32,425 nt of DNA, from NCBI GenBank assembly GCA_903932505.1, contig CAIZGN010000235.1, positions 1 to 32,425 of the forward strand, written 5' to 3'. Every line of letters begins with the position of its first letter. The first letter of the stretch is position 1. The notes below the pieces were generated by a model, which was not told the DNA's origin, ran no database searches, and saw nothing but the letters and a program-made list of their open reading frames with translations. This stretch comes from Candidatus Hydrogenedentota bacterium (GTDB lineage Bacteria > Hydrogenedentota > Hydrogenedentia > Hydrogenedentales > CAIZGN01). Positions 23,502 to 31,447 of this stretch are shown here, in pieces. Position numbers and translations under genes: made by a program.

Positions 23502-24826
23502 TGGACCACCTCCTTCACTTCGCCTTCGACGATGACAATGGCTTCGCCTTCGGTAGCGACTCCACCTTCTGGCTTATATTCCGCAGGTGGCGTGTCGCTG
23601 CCCGGCGGTGGCACAAACTCAGGGAAGACCTCGGGAACGGCCGGCGTCACGGGTTTATCCAACGCGGCTGCGCTCTCCGGTAAAGGAGGCAGAATCATGG
23701 CCGCTTGCGGTGTTCCCGAACTGCCATCCAGGCCGGCCCCAAACATCTTCAGCATCGCCGTCAAATCGAGCGGATTCAGATTCGACGAACCACCGGCCGG
23801 CACCAGAATGGTGTCCAGGCCGTCCAGCACCTCCGCCATCTTCATCGCCACCGACCGCGCCGACCCTTGGGCCTGCATCGCCGCATTGGCCATTTCCGAC
23901 CGCTTGGCCTCCGCCAGCTTCACCAGCAGATCGCCTTCCGCCTTCTTCTTGCGCGTGTACAGGTCGGTCGCCGCCTTCTTTTCCACCCCGTAGGCCCGGC
24001 CCTGCTCCAGGGTAATCTGCACCTCCATCTCGCCCTTGGTGGTGACGCGATTGAGCCCCTGCTGCTGAATAGCGGCCTTGCGCATTGAGTGGTTTGTGAA
24101 AACCAGCTGATCCTGCAATTTCTTCTTCTCTATATTGTTTTGAATCGCGTCGCTATAGCGGAAATAGCGCACCAGCACCTGCTCTACCGCAATGCCCTTG
24201 TTCTGCATCTCCAGATTGAGCCGTTCCTTCGCCATCTCCGCCTTGCCCACCCGCAAAGTGCTGTCGTAGAACTCTTCCGTCGTCAACTGCCCCAACGTTT
24301 CCTTCAAGATCGGCTCCGCTTTCGGCAGGATACCCTGTTGCAGATAGCGATCCCCCGAGCCCAAACTGGTGATCACCAGATAGGGGTCGCTAATGCGATA
24401 AAGGATCGTCGCATCGATTGAAACCGAAAAACCATCCGACGTTTGAATCTTCACCGCAGGCCCATGAAACACCGACGGCCCCAACCGAACGCTTGTGGTT
24501 GTGTCGGCCGTCAGTTCAAGCACCTGTACCGTGCGCGGCAGATGATGCATCCGCTGAAAACCGAACGGCATCACAAAGGCCAACCCGGGCGGATAAACCT
24601 CCTTCTGAATACCGCGATGGCTCTCACCAAGCGCAATCTTGGACTCCATGATCCCGAATTCATAGGGCTTCACATACTCCAGGAACGTGACGTAACAACC
24701 CGCCACAACGGCAAAGCCGACCACGCCCAGAAACAAAAGCGCCTTGAGTTTACCCGGCAACATGGACCACACCGCATGGACGCGACCACCCGCGCCACCC
24801 ACAAACTCCGGACCCCGCATTGACAT
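23498..24826 (-). CDS. SPFH/prohibitin-domain membrane protein
   Basis: A 442-residue protein with one membrane helix (about 28-49, ALLFLGVVGFAVVAGCYVTF) and an SPFH domain (about 50-250). Blocks include EYVKPYEFGIMESK, EVYPPGLAFVMPFG, SDGFSVSIDATILYRI and EQVLVRYFRYSDAI. A coiled stretch (255-345, KKAEGDLLVKLAEAKRSEM) is followed by a proline-rich acidic tail (380-442). It is similar in layout to HflK, stomatin or flotillin scaffolds that order membrane proteases or lipid domains. ATG 24826 was picked among three near starts because GAGGAGG is at a proper eight to nine bases; the first ATG is only two bases from it. Upstream TATACT (minus strand, 24869-24874) may be a -10 box but no good -35 fits. 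It is coupled to the lipoprotein SPFH gene by a four-base overlap. Confidence 0.87.
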   Translation of the reverse strand: MSMRGPEFVGGAGGRVHAVWSMLPGKLKALLFLGVVGFAVVAGCYVTFLEYVKPYEFGIMESKIALGESHRGIQKEVYPPGLAFVMPFGFQRMHHLPRTVQVLELTADTTTSVRLGPSVFHGPAVKIQTSDGFSVSIDATILYRISDPYLVITSLGSGDRYLQQGILPKAEPILKETLGQLTTEEFYDSTLRVGKAEMAKERLNLEMQNKGIAVEQVLVRYFRYSDAIQNNIEKKKLQDQLVFTNHSMRKAAIQQQGLNRVTTKGEMEVQITLEQGRAYGVEKKAATDLYTRKKKAEGDLLVKLAEAKRSEMANAAMQAQGSARSVAMKMAEVLDGLDTILVPAGGSSNLNPLDLTAMLKMFGAGLDGSSGTPQAAMILPPLPESAAALDKPVTPAVPEVFPEFVPPPGSDTPPAEYKPEGGVATEGEAIVIVEGEVKEVVQ

Positions 24827-25004
24827 AACCATTTCCTCCTCGGCATCCCGATGGGCCGATTTCCATTCAGTATACACTTTATGCGAGAAAAGATATCGAA
24901 AAAATCCAAGCCTGAGCATGAAATGCGCCGCCCCCGATTTTCTTGGACACAGCGTGTTTGCACGACCTGTCGATTTCCCGGTTCCACCCTGTATACCAGC
25001 GACA

Positions 25005-25142
25005 AAGGGCCGCACAGCCCAGGCCCAAGCCAACGAGCACAAGGGGACGATCGTAACGCAAGGTCCCAACGAGATGTGGGGCGTGGACGGAAGCCGCGTG
25101 TTTACGGCGGACGACGGTTATGTTTGGAGCTTTACGGCAGGC
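25005..25142 (+). pseudogene. Fragment of an IS3-type transposase (integrase core)
   Basis: Translating this stretch gives ANEHKGTIVTQGPNEMWGVD and then GSRVFTADDGYVWSFTAG. These correspond to the start of the rve/DDE integrase core of IS3-family OrfB transposases, where the pattern HxGTI...PNxxWgtD...T.xxGwvwlF.a is typical and the WGVD aspartate would be the first catalytic residue. Upstream codons in this frame do not resemble the transposase and the homology ends soon after. The remaining catalytic D and E are missing, so it is a remnant. No terminal inverted repeats or target duplication are seen. It fills the 399-base gap between the SPFH operon and the PP2C regulator, which otherwise holds nothing recognisable. 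Confidence 0.65.
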
Positions 25143-25225
25143 AGGAGATTTGAGAGACGGGTTCCGTTAACAAAAAGACCAACACCAAAGCACTGTCCAA
25201 AAGCGCGGATCATATTCGCGGCATC

Positions 25226-26851
25226 TTAGTGTTCTTTGGTGGATAGGAATATGGTGTTTCTTCCCGCGTCGTCGGTGTCGTAGAGAACTTCGTCCACGGC
25301 CTGCTTGATTATGCTAAGGCCGTATCCGCTCTCTTCCAGCGAGCCTTCCGGTGGGCGCACCACCGGTGACGGACTGTAACGGGTGCCATTATGCACCACC
25401 ATGGCTTCCATGCGGCCGGCGCAGGCGCATAGATTCAGGATGAATTCCCGGTCTGCGGCCTCGGCAAAGGAATGGCGAATCACGTTGGAAACGACTTCAT
25501 TCAGCGCCAACTCGAACCGGTCCAATTGCTCCACGCTCAACCGCAAGTCCCCCTTGGTTTGGCAGAAGTGCCGGAAGAAACGCCGAACTTCGGCTAGCTG
25601 GGCAAGTTGTGCCGGAAAAACGCGCTCCGATCGGCATCCGCCGGGATTCTTGCAGGTTTCAACGATCCGCACGGCCACGCAAGATATGTCGTCATGCGCC
25701 TGATCATCTTTTATGTATTCGAAAAAATCCGTCCGCAATTGGCCAATGATGGCTTTTGCGGTTTTCTTATGGTTTGGAGTGACGCATTCGACCAGACGGT
25801 CTTTGCCAAAGCGTTCGCCCTCGGGATTCTCTGCCTCGGTCAAGCCGTCGGAGTAGAATAGGAAGAAATCCCCTTTTTGAAAGGGAACTACGACCTCCTG
25901 GATGTTGTCCAACTCGGAGAAACCAACAGGCATATTGTTTCCCTTGAGATAGATGGGCGCGTCTTGGTCAGAATTCCAATGAACAGTCGGCGTGTGTCCG
26001 CAATCCACGAAGGTCATGGTGCTTCGAAAGAGATCGAAACGGGCGTAGCACAGCGTTACAAACGCCTCCAGTTTTGCCAAGCGGGCGGCGATATTGGCGA
26101 CAACGAGGGAAATTACTTTTTGGGGCGAGGGAAGATCATTCATGGTGCAGCCGCGGTTGAGTTCAAATAGCGCGCGGAAGATTTCCGAGATCAGAGCGGA
26201 TCCCGTGAGCGCGGCGGAAACCCCCCGCCCCATCACATCGCCGACGATGACATCAATGCACTTTGGTCCATGGTGGATAAAGTAGCAAATATCCCCGTTG
26301 ACATACATCGAAGGAACGGCGAACGCGCCAATATCCAAACCGGCTATATTTGCCGGGGGATTGCGAAGGAGTAGTGTTTTTTGAACATCAGCGGCAATCT
26401 CATGCTCGCGCTGAAGCAGCTCAGCAAGGCTCCGCTCTGCATTGCGGAGTCGGCGGGCTTGCAGGGTGGCCTTGGCGGCCCGGTCCACATGCGTCAGGAA
26501 CAATTCGATGTCTATGGGTTTAATAATATAGTCGAAAGCGCCCTTCTTCACGGCCTCCACAACGGTGCGCACATCGCTGATGGCCGTCACCACGATGCAG
26601 GAAATTTCCGGGTGGTAGGTCTGAACGTACTCCAGGCATTCAATGCCGCCGCAGCCTGGCATGTTGAGATCGAGCAGCACGACCGTCACATCATCGGAGA
26701 GCCGACTAATCGCGTCAATGCCATTATCTACGGCGATGGTTCGGTAGCCTTCCTCGGTAAGGTTATATTCCAGGAGCATTCTGACATGCGGATCGTCCTC
26801 AGCGATTAGCGCAATGTGTTCTGCGGTCTTATTAGGGCGATCACCGGGCAT
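25226..26851 (-). CDS. Receiver-PP2C phosphatase-serine kinase regulator (CrsR/HsbR-like)
   Basis: A 541-residue cytoplasmic protein with three output-linked domains. The receiver (about 12-130) has acidic pocket E18-D20, phospho-acceptor D61 in LLDLNMPG and K111. A short coiled linker precedes the SpoIIE/RsbU-type PP2C domain (about 170-397), with NGDICYF (185-191), GDVMGRG (204-210), FYSDGLTEA (332-340) and HDDIS (386-390) supplying metal-binding aspartates. A RsbW-like ATPase domain ends the chain (about 410-538), with FELALNEVVSNVIRH (446-460) as N box and ESGYGLSIIKQAVDE. The same order is known in Shewanella CrsR and Pseudomonas HsbR, which switch a STAS-type anti-sigma antagonist. No STAS or sigma gene is in the window. 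It follows the large kinase by 68 bases; the kinase is its likely phosphodonor. The ATG has GAGGAGAG at about eight bases. Confidence 0.93.
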   Translation of the reverse strand: MPGDRPNKTAEHIALIAEDDPHVRMLLEYNLTEEGYRTIAVDNGIDAISRLSDDVTVVLLDLNMPGCGGIECLEYVQTYHPEISCIVVTAISDVRTVVEAVKKGAFDYIIKPIDIELFLTHVDRAAKATLQARRLRNAERSLAELLQREHEIAADVQKTLLLRNPPANIAGLDIGAFAVPSMYVNGDICYFIHHGPKCIDVIVGDVMGRGVSAALTGSALISEIFRALFELNRGCTMNDLPSPQKVISLVVANIAARLAKLEAFVTLCYARFDLFRSTMTFVDCGHTPTVHWNSDQDAPIYLKGNNMPVGFSELDNIQEVVVPFQKGDFFLFYSDGLTEAENPEGERFGKDRLVECVTPNHKKTAKAIIGQLRTDFFEYIKDDQAHDDISCVAVRIVETCKNPGGCRSERVFPAQLAQLAEVRRFFRHFCQTKGDLRLSVEQLDRFELALNEVVSNVIRHSFAEAADREFILNLCACAGRMEAMVVHNGTRYSPSPVVRPPEGSLEESGYGLSIIKQAVDEVLYDTDDAGRNTIFLSTKEH

Positions 26852-26919
26852 ATGGGATACTCTCCTCTAGATTCATACAGGCACTGTGCATAACGCGCAG
26901 CACTTGTATGCGCATATTT

Positions 26920-29900
26920 TCATTGAAGATCCGATAAATTCAAGTTCGCGGGCAGGCGAACGGTAAAGATGGTTCCTTTGCCGACTGTACTCTCAACCTC
27001 AATGCCTCCGCCTTGAAACTCAACCAGTTCCTTGGCAATGGCAAGTCCCAGACCGGTTCCGCCGACTCGAGCGCCGGGATACTGGCCCCGGAAGAAGCGC
27101 TCAAAGACATGCGGCAGGTCGGCGGGGAGAATACCCACGCCCGTGTCACTGACTCGAAAGACCATCCAATGGTCATCTTGGTGTACCTCCACTTCGACCG
27201 TGCCCCCGGAGACAGTAAATTTCAGGGCGTTGCCCAGAAGATTGAGCAGGATGGCGCGCGTTTTTCCGGGATCGCAGTAAAAGGGCTGCAGATGGGCGGC
27301 CACACTTACATTGAGCGTGATATTTAGACGCTCTGCTTCCAGACGCATACCGGCCAACATTTGGCGCACAAAAAGCTCGGGAGTCACGCGCACGGAATGC
27401 AATACGATTTTCCCTGATTCGAGGCGCGAGATTTCCAGAATATCTTCCACGAGCAGGTGCAAATGGTTCGCTTCCTCCGCGATGATGTCCAGAAAAGAAG
27501 CGCGCCGTTCGGGGAGCATATCGGGGTCGCGAAGGAGTGTTGCGGCAAATCCCTTGATTGAGGTGAGCGGCAAACGGAGCTCATGGGAAACGGATGACAC
27601 GAAGTTGGTCTTCATCCTGTCCACCTCGCGCTCCTTGGTAATGTCGTGGAAAATGAGGACATGGCCGGCATGCCGCCCGGATTCATCCGCATAGGGACTG
27701 CTGGTGACCCGCAAGGTGCGTGGCGCTGGGAAGGATAATTCCCAAATACGGTCTACGGCCTGCTCTTGTAATACCGCCAACAAGTCGGCCTTAGGGAGAA
27801 TTTCTTCGTCGAGGAATTCTTCCAGTGTAACGGTTCCTGTCTGGGGTGTTTTTGCAAACAACAAGTCTTCTGCCACATCGTTGGTCAAGAGGATGGTGTG
27901 GTTCAAATCTATCACAATGATACCGTTGCCTATGCCTCTCAGGATAAGTTCCCTCTGAATGGCTTCGGTTCTAATCCGGGACTCGATTTGCTTGCGTGCG
28001 GTAATATCCCGCATGGTTCCCACTACCTTGATTAGGCTGCCAGCTTCACCTGACAAGGGCCGCATATTGAGGGAGCATACAACCGCCCGGCCCTCGGCGT
28101 GCTTCAGGGTGATTTCATAGTCCGCAACGTGCTTTCCGGGTGACAGGGCGTCGGGGCTTGGTGTTTGTTTTGGGGCAAGAAACCAGGCGTCGGTCATGGC
28201 TTTCCCGATCACCGATTCCCGGGCGTAGCCGAGCATATCGCTCACCGAGGGCGAAACCTCCACCACAATACCCTCCGGCGATGTCTCAAAATATACATCG
28301 AGCATGCTCTCAAATATTGAACGGTAGCGTTCCTCGCTCTTGCGCAACGTCTCGGCGGCCAGAATCCGAGCGGTGATGTCAATGTGCATTCCAGTCATAC
28401 GCATCGGCTCTTCCGTGGCAGATCGGTGTGTGATACGTCCCCGGTCGTGAACCCACACCCATGATCCGTTTTTGTGCATCATCCGGTATTCACAATCGAA
28501 TTGAGGGGAATGTCCGCTGAAATGCAGCTCCAATAACCGGTTAAGGTGCGCCAGATCGCCAGGATAGCAAAACTGCAGCCAAGTGTCGACAGTGGTCGGC
28601 GCCAATTCCTCCAGGGCGCATCCGACGATTTCGGCCCAACGGGCATTGAACGTGGTTTCTCCGGTGAGAATGTTCCATTCCCAAGTGCCGGCATTGGTGC
28701 CCGCGATGATGTCGCCAAGCGTCGCTGTGCGGTTTCGTAATGTTTCTTCCGATTGTTTGCGTAGCTGAATATTGACCAGCATCTGCGCGAATATGCCGAG
28801 CAAATTCAACTCATCCTCGGAATAGAGGTGATGGTGGAGCACGGAATCGAAACCGACAAACCCGATACAACTGTCATTGACCCGCATGGGAACAGCCAAA
28901 AGGCTCTTGATGTCTTGCGGGGCGAGAATATCGCGCAATCGGCACTTTGGAAGCGCCAACACATCGGGAATATACATTGGCTCCCCGCGCAGGTGGGTTT
29001 CCACCCAATCGGGCACTGCGGCAAGCGGCACCTCCTGCAATAAGTCAATCTGCGGCGTCACCCTATCGTTGTACCATTCGTGGGTATTGGAGCAGGTCTC
29101 ATTCTCAAAATCGTACTGAAAAATGTAGGCGCGGTCAGCCCCCACGAAACTTGCCATTTCACCCAGGGAATCCTGAATCGCGGATTCCAGCGCACCGACA
29201 GGCAGGTTGATGTATTTTGAGGATATCTCCATCATCAACTTTCGCAATTGCAACTGGAGTTCCAGCGCTTCTTCGGCGCGTTTCCTTTCCGTACAATCGC
29301 GAACAACGCAGGTCCAGGCCGTACCCCGCCTTTCCACGTCCTCGAAACATGTCACGCTCAATTCAAGCCAACGCGGTTGTGCGGGGGAATCATGATGGAA
29401 TTCCACGGTGGACATATCGCCAGCGGTGGCCGCTTCGCTCAACGCGCGCCGCAGGGCACCGTGAGCGTCCTCTGGTAATCCGACCTCATCCATATGTTTT
29501 CCCAGCGGGCTTTCGTCCATCGGTAATAGGGTCGCCTTCGGAGGGTGGTAATACCGAAGAAAGAGGCCGTCTTGGTCCAGAACGAATACGACATGATTCA
29601 TGCTCTGAATAATCAAGCGCAGCCGCTGTTTGCTATCCTGGAGCGAGAGGGTTCGCCGGACAATCAGCCGTTCCAACCTGCCCCGATGCGCGGTGGTCAT
29701 GGAGACCAACCATGAGACGACAAGGGTGACCAAGATGCCCGCGCCAAATACAATCCAGGGCAAACGTACCGGATAGGCGCTGACAAATGCTGGCGCAGGT
29801 CTCGCCACAAGGAGAAAGGACTGACTGAACTCCAAAATGGGGAAGGAAAATGAAAATAGCGGCTGGGGCGAGTCGCCGGTGGATAGTCTGGGGGATGAAG

Positions 29901-31308
29901 CCAGGAGTTCACGGGGGTCTTGCTCCATCACGCGGAATAGTTGGAGCGAAATGGTGTGCTGTTCGGGCTGCGCCCTTTTCTCAAATTCGAGGGCATTTCC
30001 AAGATGCAAGACTGCGGCCACTAGACCACGCGGGCGGTGCGGATCGAGCTTCTCGAACACCGGCCGGAAAACCAAAATGCCCGCACCCGGGTCTTGCCCG
30101 CGCAGCACGGGAGGTGGCTCCGCGCTAGTCACAAGTCCGGTCGCCATGGCCCTGTCAATCGCCTGTCGTGTCTCGGATTCCGAACCAAGGTCATAGCCAA
30201 TGGCCTCTTCGTTTCTGTGGATTGGTTCCGCCGTGAACACTGGGTATGCGATTTCGTTTGCAGGCACGGGCACACGCTGGCCGTCTGCACCCGTCCTCCA
30301 TATTCCAAATCCTGAAATACCCTGCGCTTGGGCGTCTTGTTCAACACGGGCGCGGTCTTCGGGGGGAACGTATGGAATCCACACCAACGCTTGGATCCCC
30401 GAGTTGCCTCTCAATGCCCCTGAATAGTTGGCTATTGCACTTCGGGATGCCGTTGGAGACTCTTCCAAAAGCAACCCCAAGCCCTCCAGCCAACTATGCG
30501 CCATCCCGCCAAAGATTTTACCGATTCCCGCAGCATAGGAATGCGCCAATTCATAAAACACGTTCTGCCGATCCACCCTATCATGGATATGGACGATCCA
30601 AGTGGCGGTCAGCGTCAATATTAACCCTGCGACCCCTACCGTCCATGCTTCGAGGGATTCAAAGCGTTTGGTGCGCTGCCGAATAACAAAGAACCCTGTG
30701 GTAAGTGCGACCAAAAGGGCCGTCAACACAATCACTGGAAGCGCGAAAGGCAACAAGAGTTGGATCCGCACGGTTGCGTCCAGATCAACGCCTAGTACGG
30801 CCTGGGGGGTATTGGTTTGCGGATCCATGATGGGGACAAAGGCAGAGATCCAAGTGCCCCAACGGTCCGGAATAGGGCCCTCAAGACTCTCCTCGCCGGA
30901 GTCAAAAACATGTTGAATCGCAGCTGAGGCTTCCTCATAGGGCTGACCTGGATAGGAATAGCTCGGAGAGTCGGCAGGTTCACTGTCAACGTAGAAAAAA
31001 ACGGTTTCCGCATCCCGTCGGCCCATGAGGTAGATGAAACGCCACTTAGGGGCCGCCCGCCGTATCGCAATAAACTGGGATTTCAGCGTTTGATAGCCCG
31101 GTGAATCGAGATCCCCTTTGCCCCCGGACAGCCCCCGGATTTGTTCGCAATCCAAGGCCAGCGACAGCAGTTGCGCCTGACGCATCAAATCCTCGCGCGT
31201 TTGCCGTTGCGCCATATCGGCCAAATGCCAGCCACAAACGGTGCCCACGGCCACGATCAGGGCGTTAAGCGCCACAAGCATCCAGAATCTTGGAAACGAA
31301 CGTAACAT
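26920..31308 (-). CDS. Multi-sensor histidine kinase (Cache-like, CHASE, PAS, GAF, PAS x3)
   Basis: A 1462-residue membrane kinase. TM1 (9-30) and TM2 (183-208) flank a Cache-like extracytoplasmic domain with RFIYLMGRRD and DSEPADSPSYSYPGQPYEEA. TM3 (222-241) and TM4 (515-537) flank a CHASE domain (about 245-505, with YPVFTAEPIHRNEEAIGYDL). In the cytoplasm follow PAS (562-680), GAF (690-850, DRAYIFQYDFE and LLAVPMRVNDSCIGFVGFDS), PAS-type repeats (865-985, 995-1115 and 1120-1225), HisKA with H1242 in SHELRLPLTS, and the ATPase domain with NLLGNALKF (1356-1364), DTGVG (1388-1392) and GGTGLGLAIA (1416-1425). There is no receiver domain. Two tandem extracytoplasmic sensors suggest integration of several ligands with cytoplasmic redox or small-molecule cues. 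It precedes the receiver-PP2C gene. The ATG has only a weak ribosome-binding site. Confidence 0.93.
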   Translation of the reverse strand: MLRSFPRFWMLVALNALIVAVGTVCGWHLADMAQRQTREDLMRQAQLLSLALDCEQIRGLSGGKGDLDSPGYQTLKSQFIAIRRAAPKWRFIYLMGRRDAETVFFYVDSEPADSPSYSYPGQPYEEASAAIQHVFDSGEESLEGPIPDRWGTWISAFVPIMDPQTNTPQAVLGVDLDATVRIQLLLPFALPVIVLTALLVALTTGFFVIRQRTKRFESLEAWTVGVAGLILTLTATWIVHIHDRVDRQNVFYELAHSYAAGIGKIFGGMAHSWLEGLGLLLEESPTASRSAIANYSGALRGNSGIQALVWIPYVPPEDRARVEQDAQAQGISGFGIWRTGADGQRVPVPANEIAYPVFTAEPIHRNEEAIGYDLGSESETRQAIDRAMATGLVTSAEPPPVLRGQDPGAGILVFRPVFEKLDPHRPRGLVAAVLHLGNALEFEKRAQPEQHTISLQLFRVMEQDPRELLASSPRLSTGDSPQPLFSFSFPILEFSQSFLLVARPAPAFVSAYPVRLPWIVFGAGILVTLVVSWLVSMTTAHRGRLERLIVRRTLSLQDSKQRLRLIIQSMNHVVFVLDQDGLFLRYYHPPKATLLPMDESPLGKHMDEVGLPEDAHGALRRALSEAATAGDMSTVEFHHDSPAQPRWLELSVTCFEDVERRGTAWTCVVRDCTERKRAEEALELQLQLRKLMMEISSKYINLPVGALESAIQDSLGEMASFVGADRAYIFQYDFENETCSNTHEWYNDRVTPQIDLLQEVPLAAVPDWVETHLRGEPMYIPDVLALPKCRLRDILAPQDIKSLLAVPMRVNDSCIGFVGFDSVLHHHLYSEDELNLLGIFAQMLVNIQLRKQSEETLRNRTATLGDIIAGTNAGTWEWNILTGETTFNARWAEIVGCALEELAPTTVDTWLQFCYPGDLAHLNRLLELHFSGHSPQFDCEYRMMHKNGSWVWVHDRGRITHRSATEEPMRMTGMHIDITARILAAETLRKSEERYRSIFESMLDVYFETSPEGIVVEVSPSVSDMLGYARESVIGKAMTDAWFLAPKQTPSPDALSPGKHVADYEITLKHAEGRAVVCSLNMRPLSGEAGSLIKVVGTMRDITARKQIESRIRTEAIQRELILRGIGNGIIVIDLNHTILLTNDVAEDLLFAKTPQTGTVTLEEFLDEEILPKADLLAVLQEQAVDRIWELSFPAPRTLRVTSSPYADESGRHAGHVLIFHDITKEREVDRMKTNFVSSVSHELRLPLTSIKGFAATLLRDPDMLPERRASFLDIIAEEANHLHLLVEDILEISRLESGKIVLHSVRVTPELFVRQMLAGMRLEAERLNITLNVSVAAHLQPFYCDPGKTRAILLNLLGNALKFTVSGGTVEVEVHQDDHWMVFRVSDTGVGILPADLPHVFERFFRGQYPGARVGGTGLGLAIAKELVEFQGGGIEVESTVGKGTIFTVRLPANLNLSDLQ

Positions 31309-31390
31309 TACGGCTCTACGCCAAACGGCAACAACGCCATTCTTTGTCAGGAACCCGCCTAAAAAGCCCGGATTTCACCATTCATGAACA

Positions 31391-31406
31391 CGGCAGCCGG
31401 TTTGCT
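31391..31406 (+). promoter_or_regulatory. Candidate sigma-54 promoter upstream of the Wzz-type gene
   Basis: CGGCAG, five bases, then TTGCT reproduces the -24/-12 layout (TGGCAC-N5-TTGCW), with the invariant GG and GC at the correct ten-base spacing. The predicted start near 31418 gives a 30-base leader. Only four of six -24 bases match. It overlaps the sigma-70-like -35, so at most one of them may be real. An enhancer-binding NtrC-type activator is encoded at 8695-10089, but any link is conjecture. Confidence 0.35.
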
Positions 31407-31430
31407 CCGAATCGGCCCCCGCGATATACT
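31402..31430 (+). promoter_or_regulatory. Candidate sigma-70 promoter for the Wzz-type gene
   Basis: TTGCTC (-35, three of six) and TATACT (-10, five of six) are separated by 17 bases. The start near 31437 would give a very short leader of about 11 bases before the ATG at 31448, consistent with the lack of a ribosome-binding site there. Confidence 0.4.
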
Positions 31431-31447
31431 AGTACCAATGTCGACCC

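Noticed and set aside
24744-25229. A 161-codon plus-strand frame in the gap next to the SPFH operon
   Set aside because: Only its middle resembles a transposase; the rest lies antisense to the SPFH gene start or is unrelated. It is recorded as a transposase relic and not as a gene.
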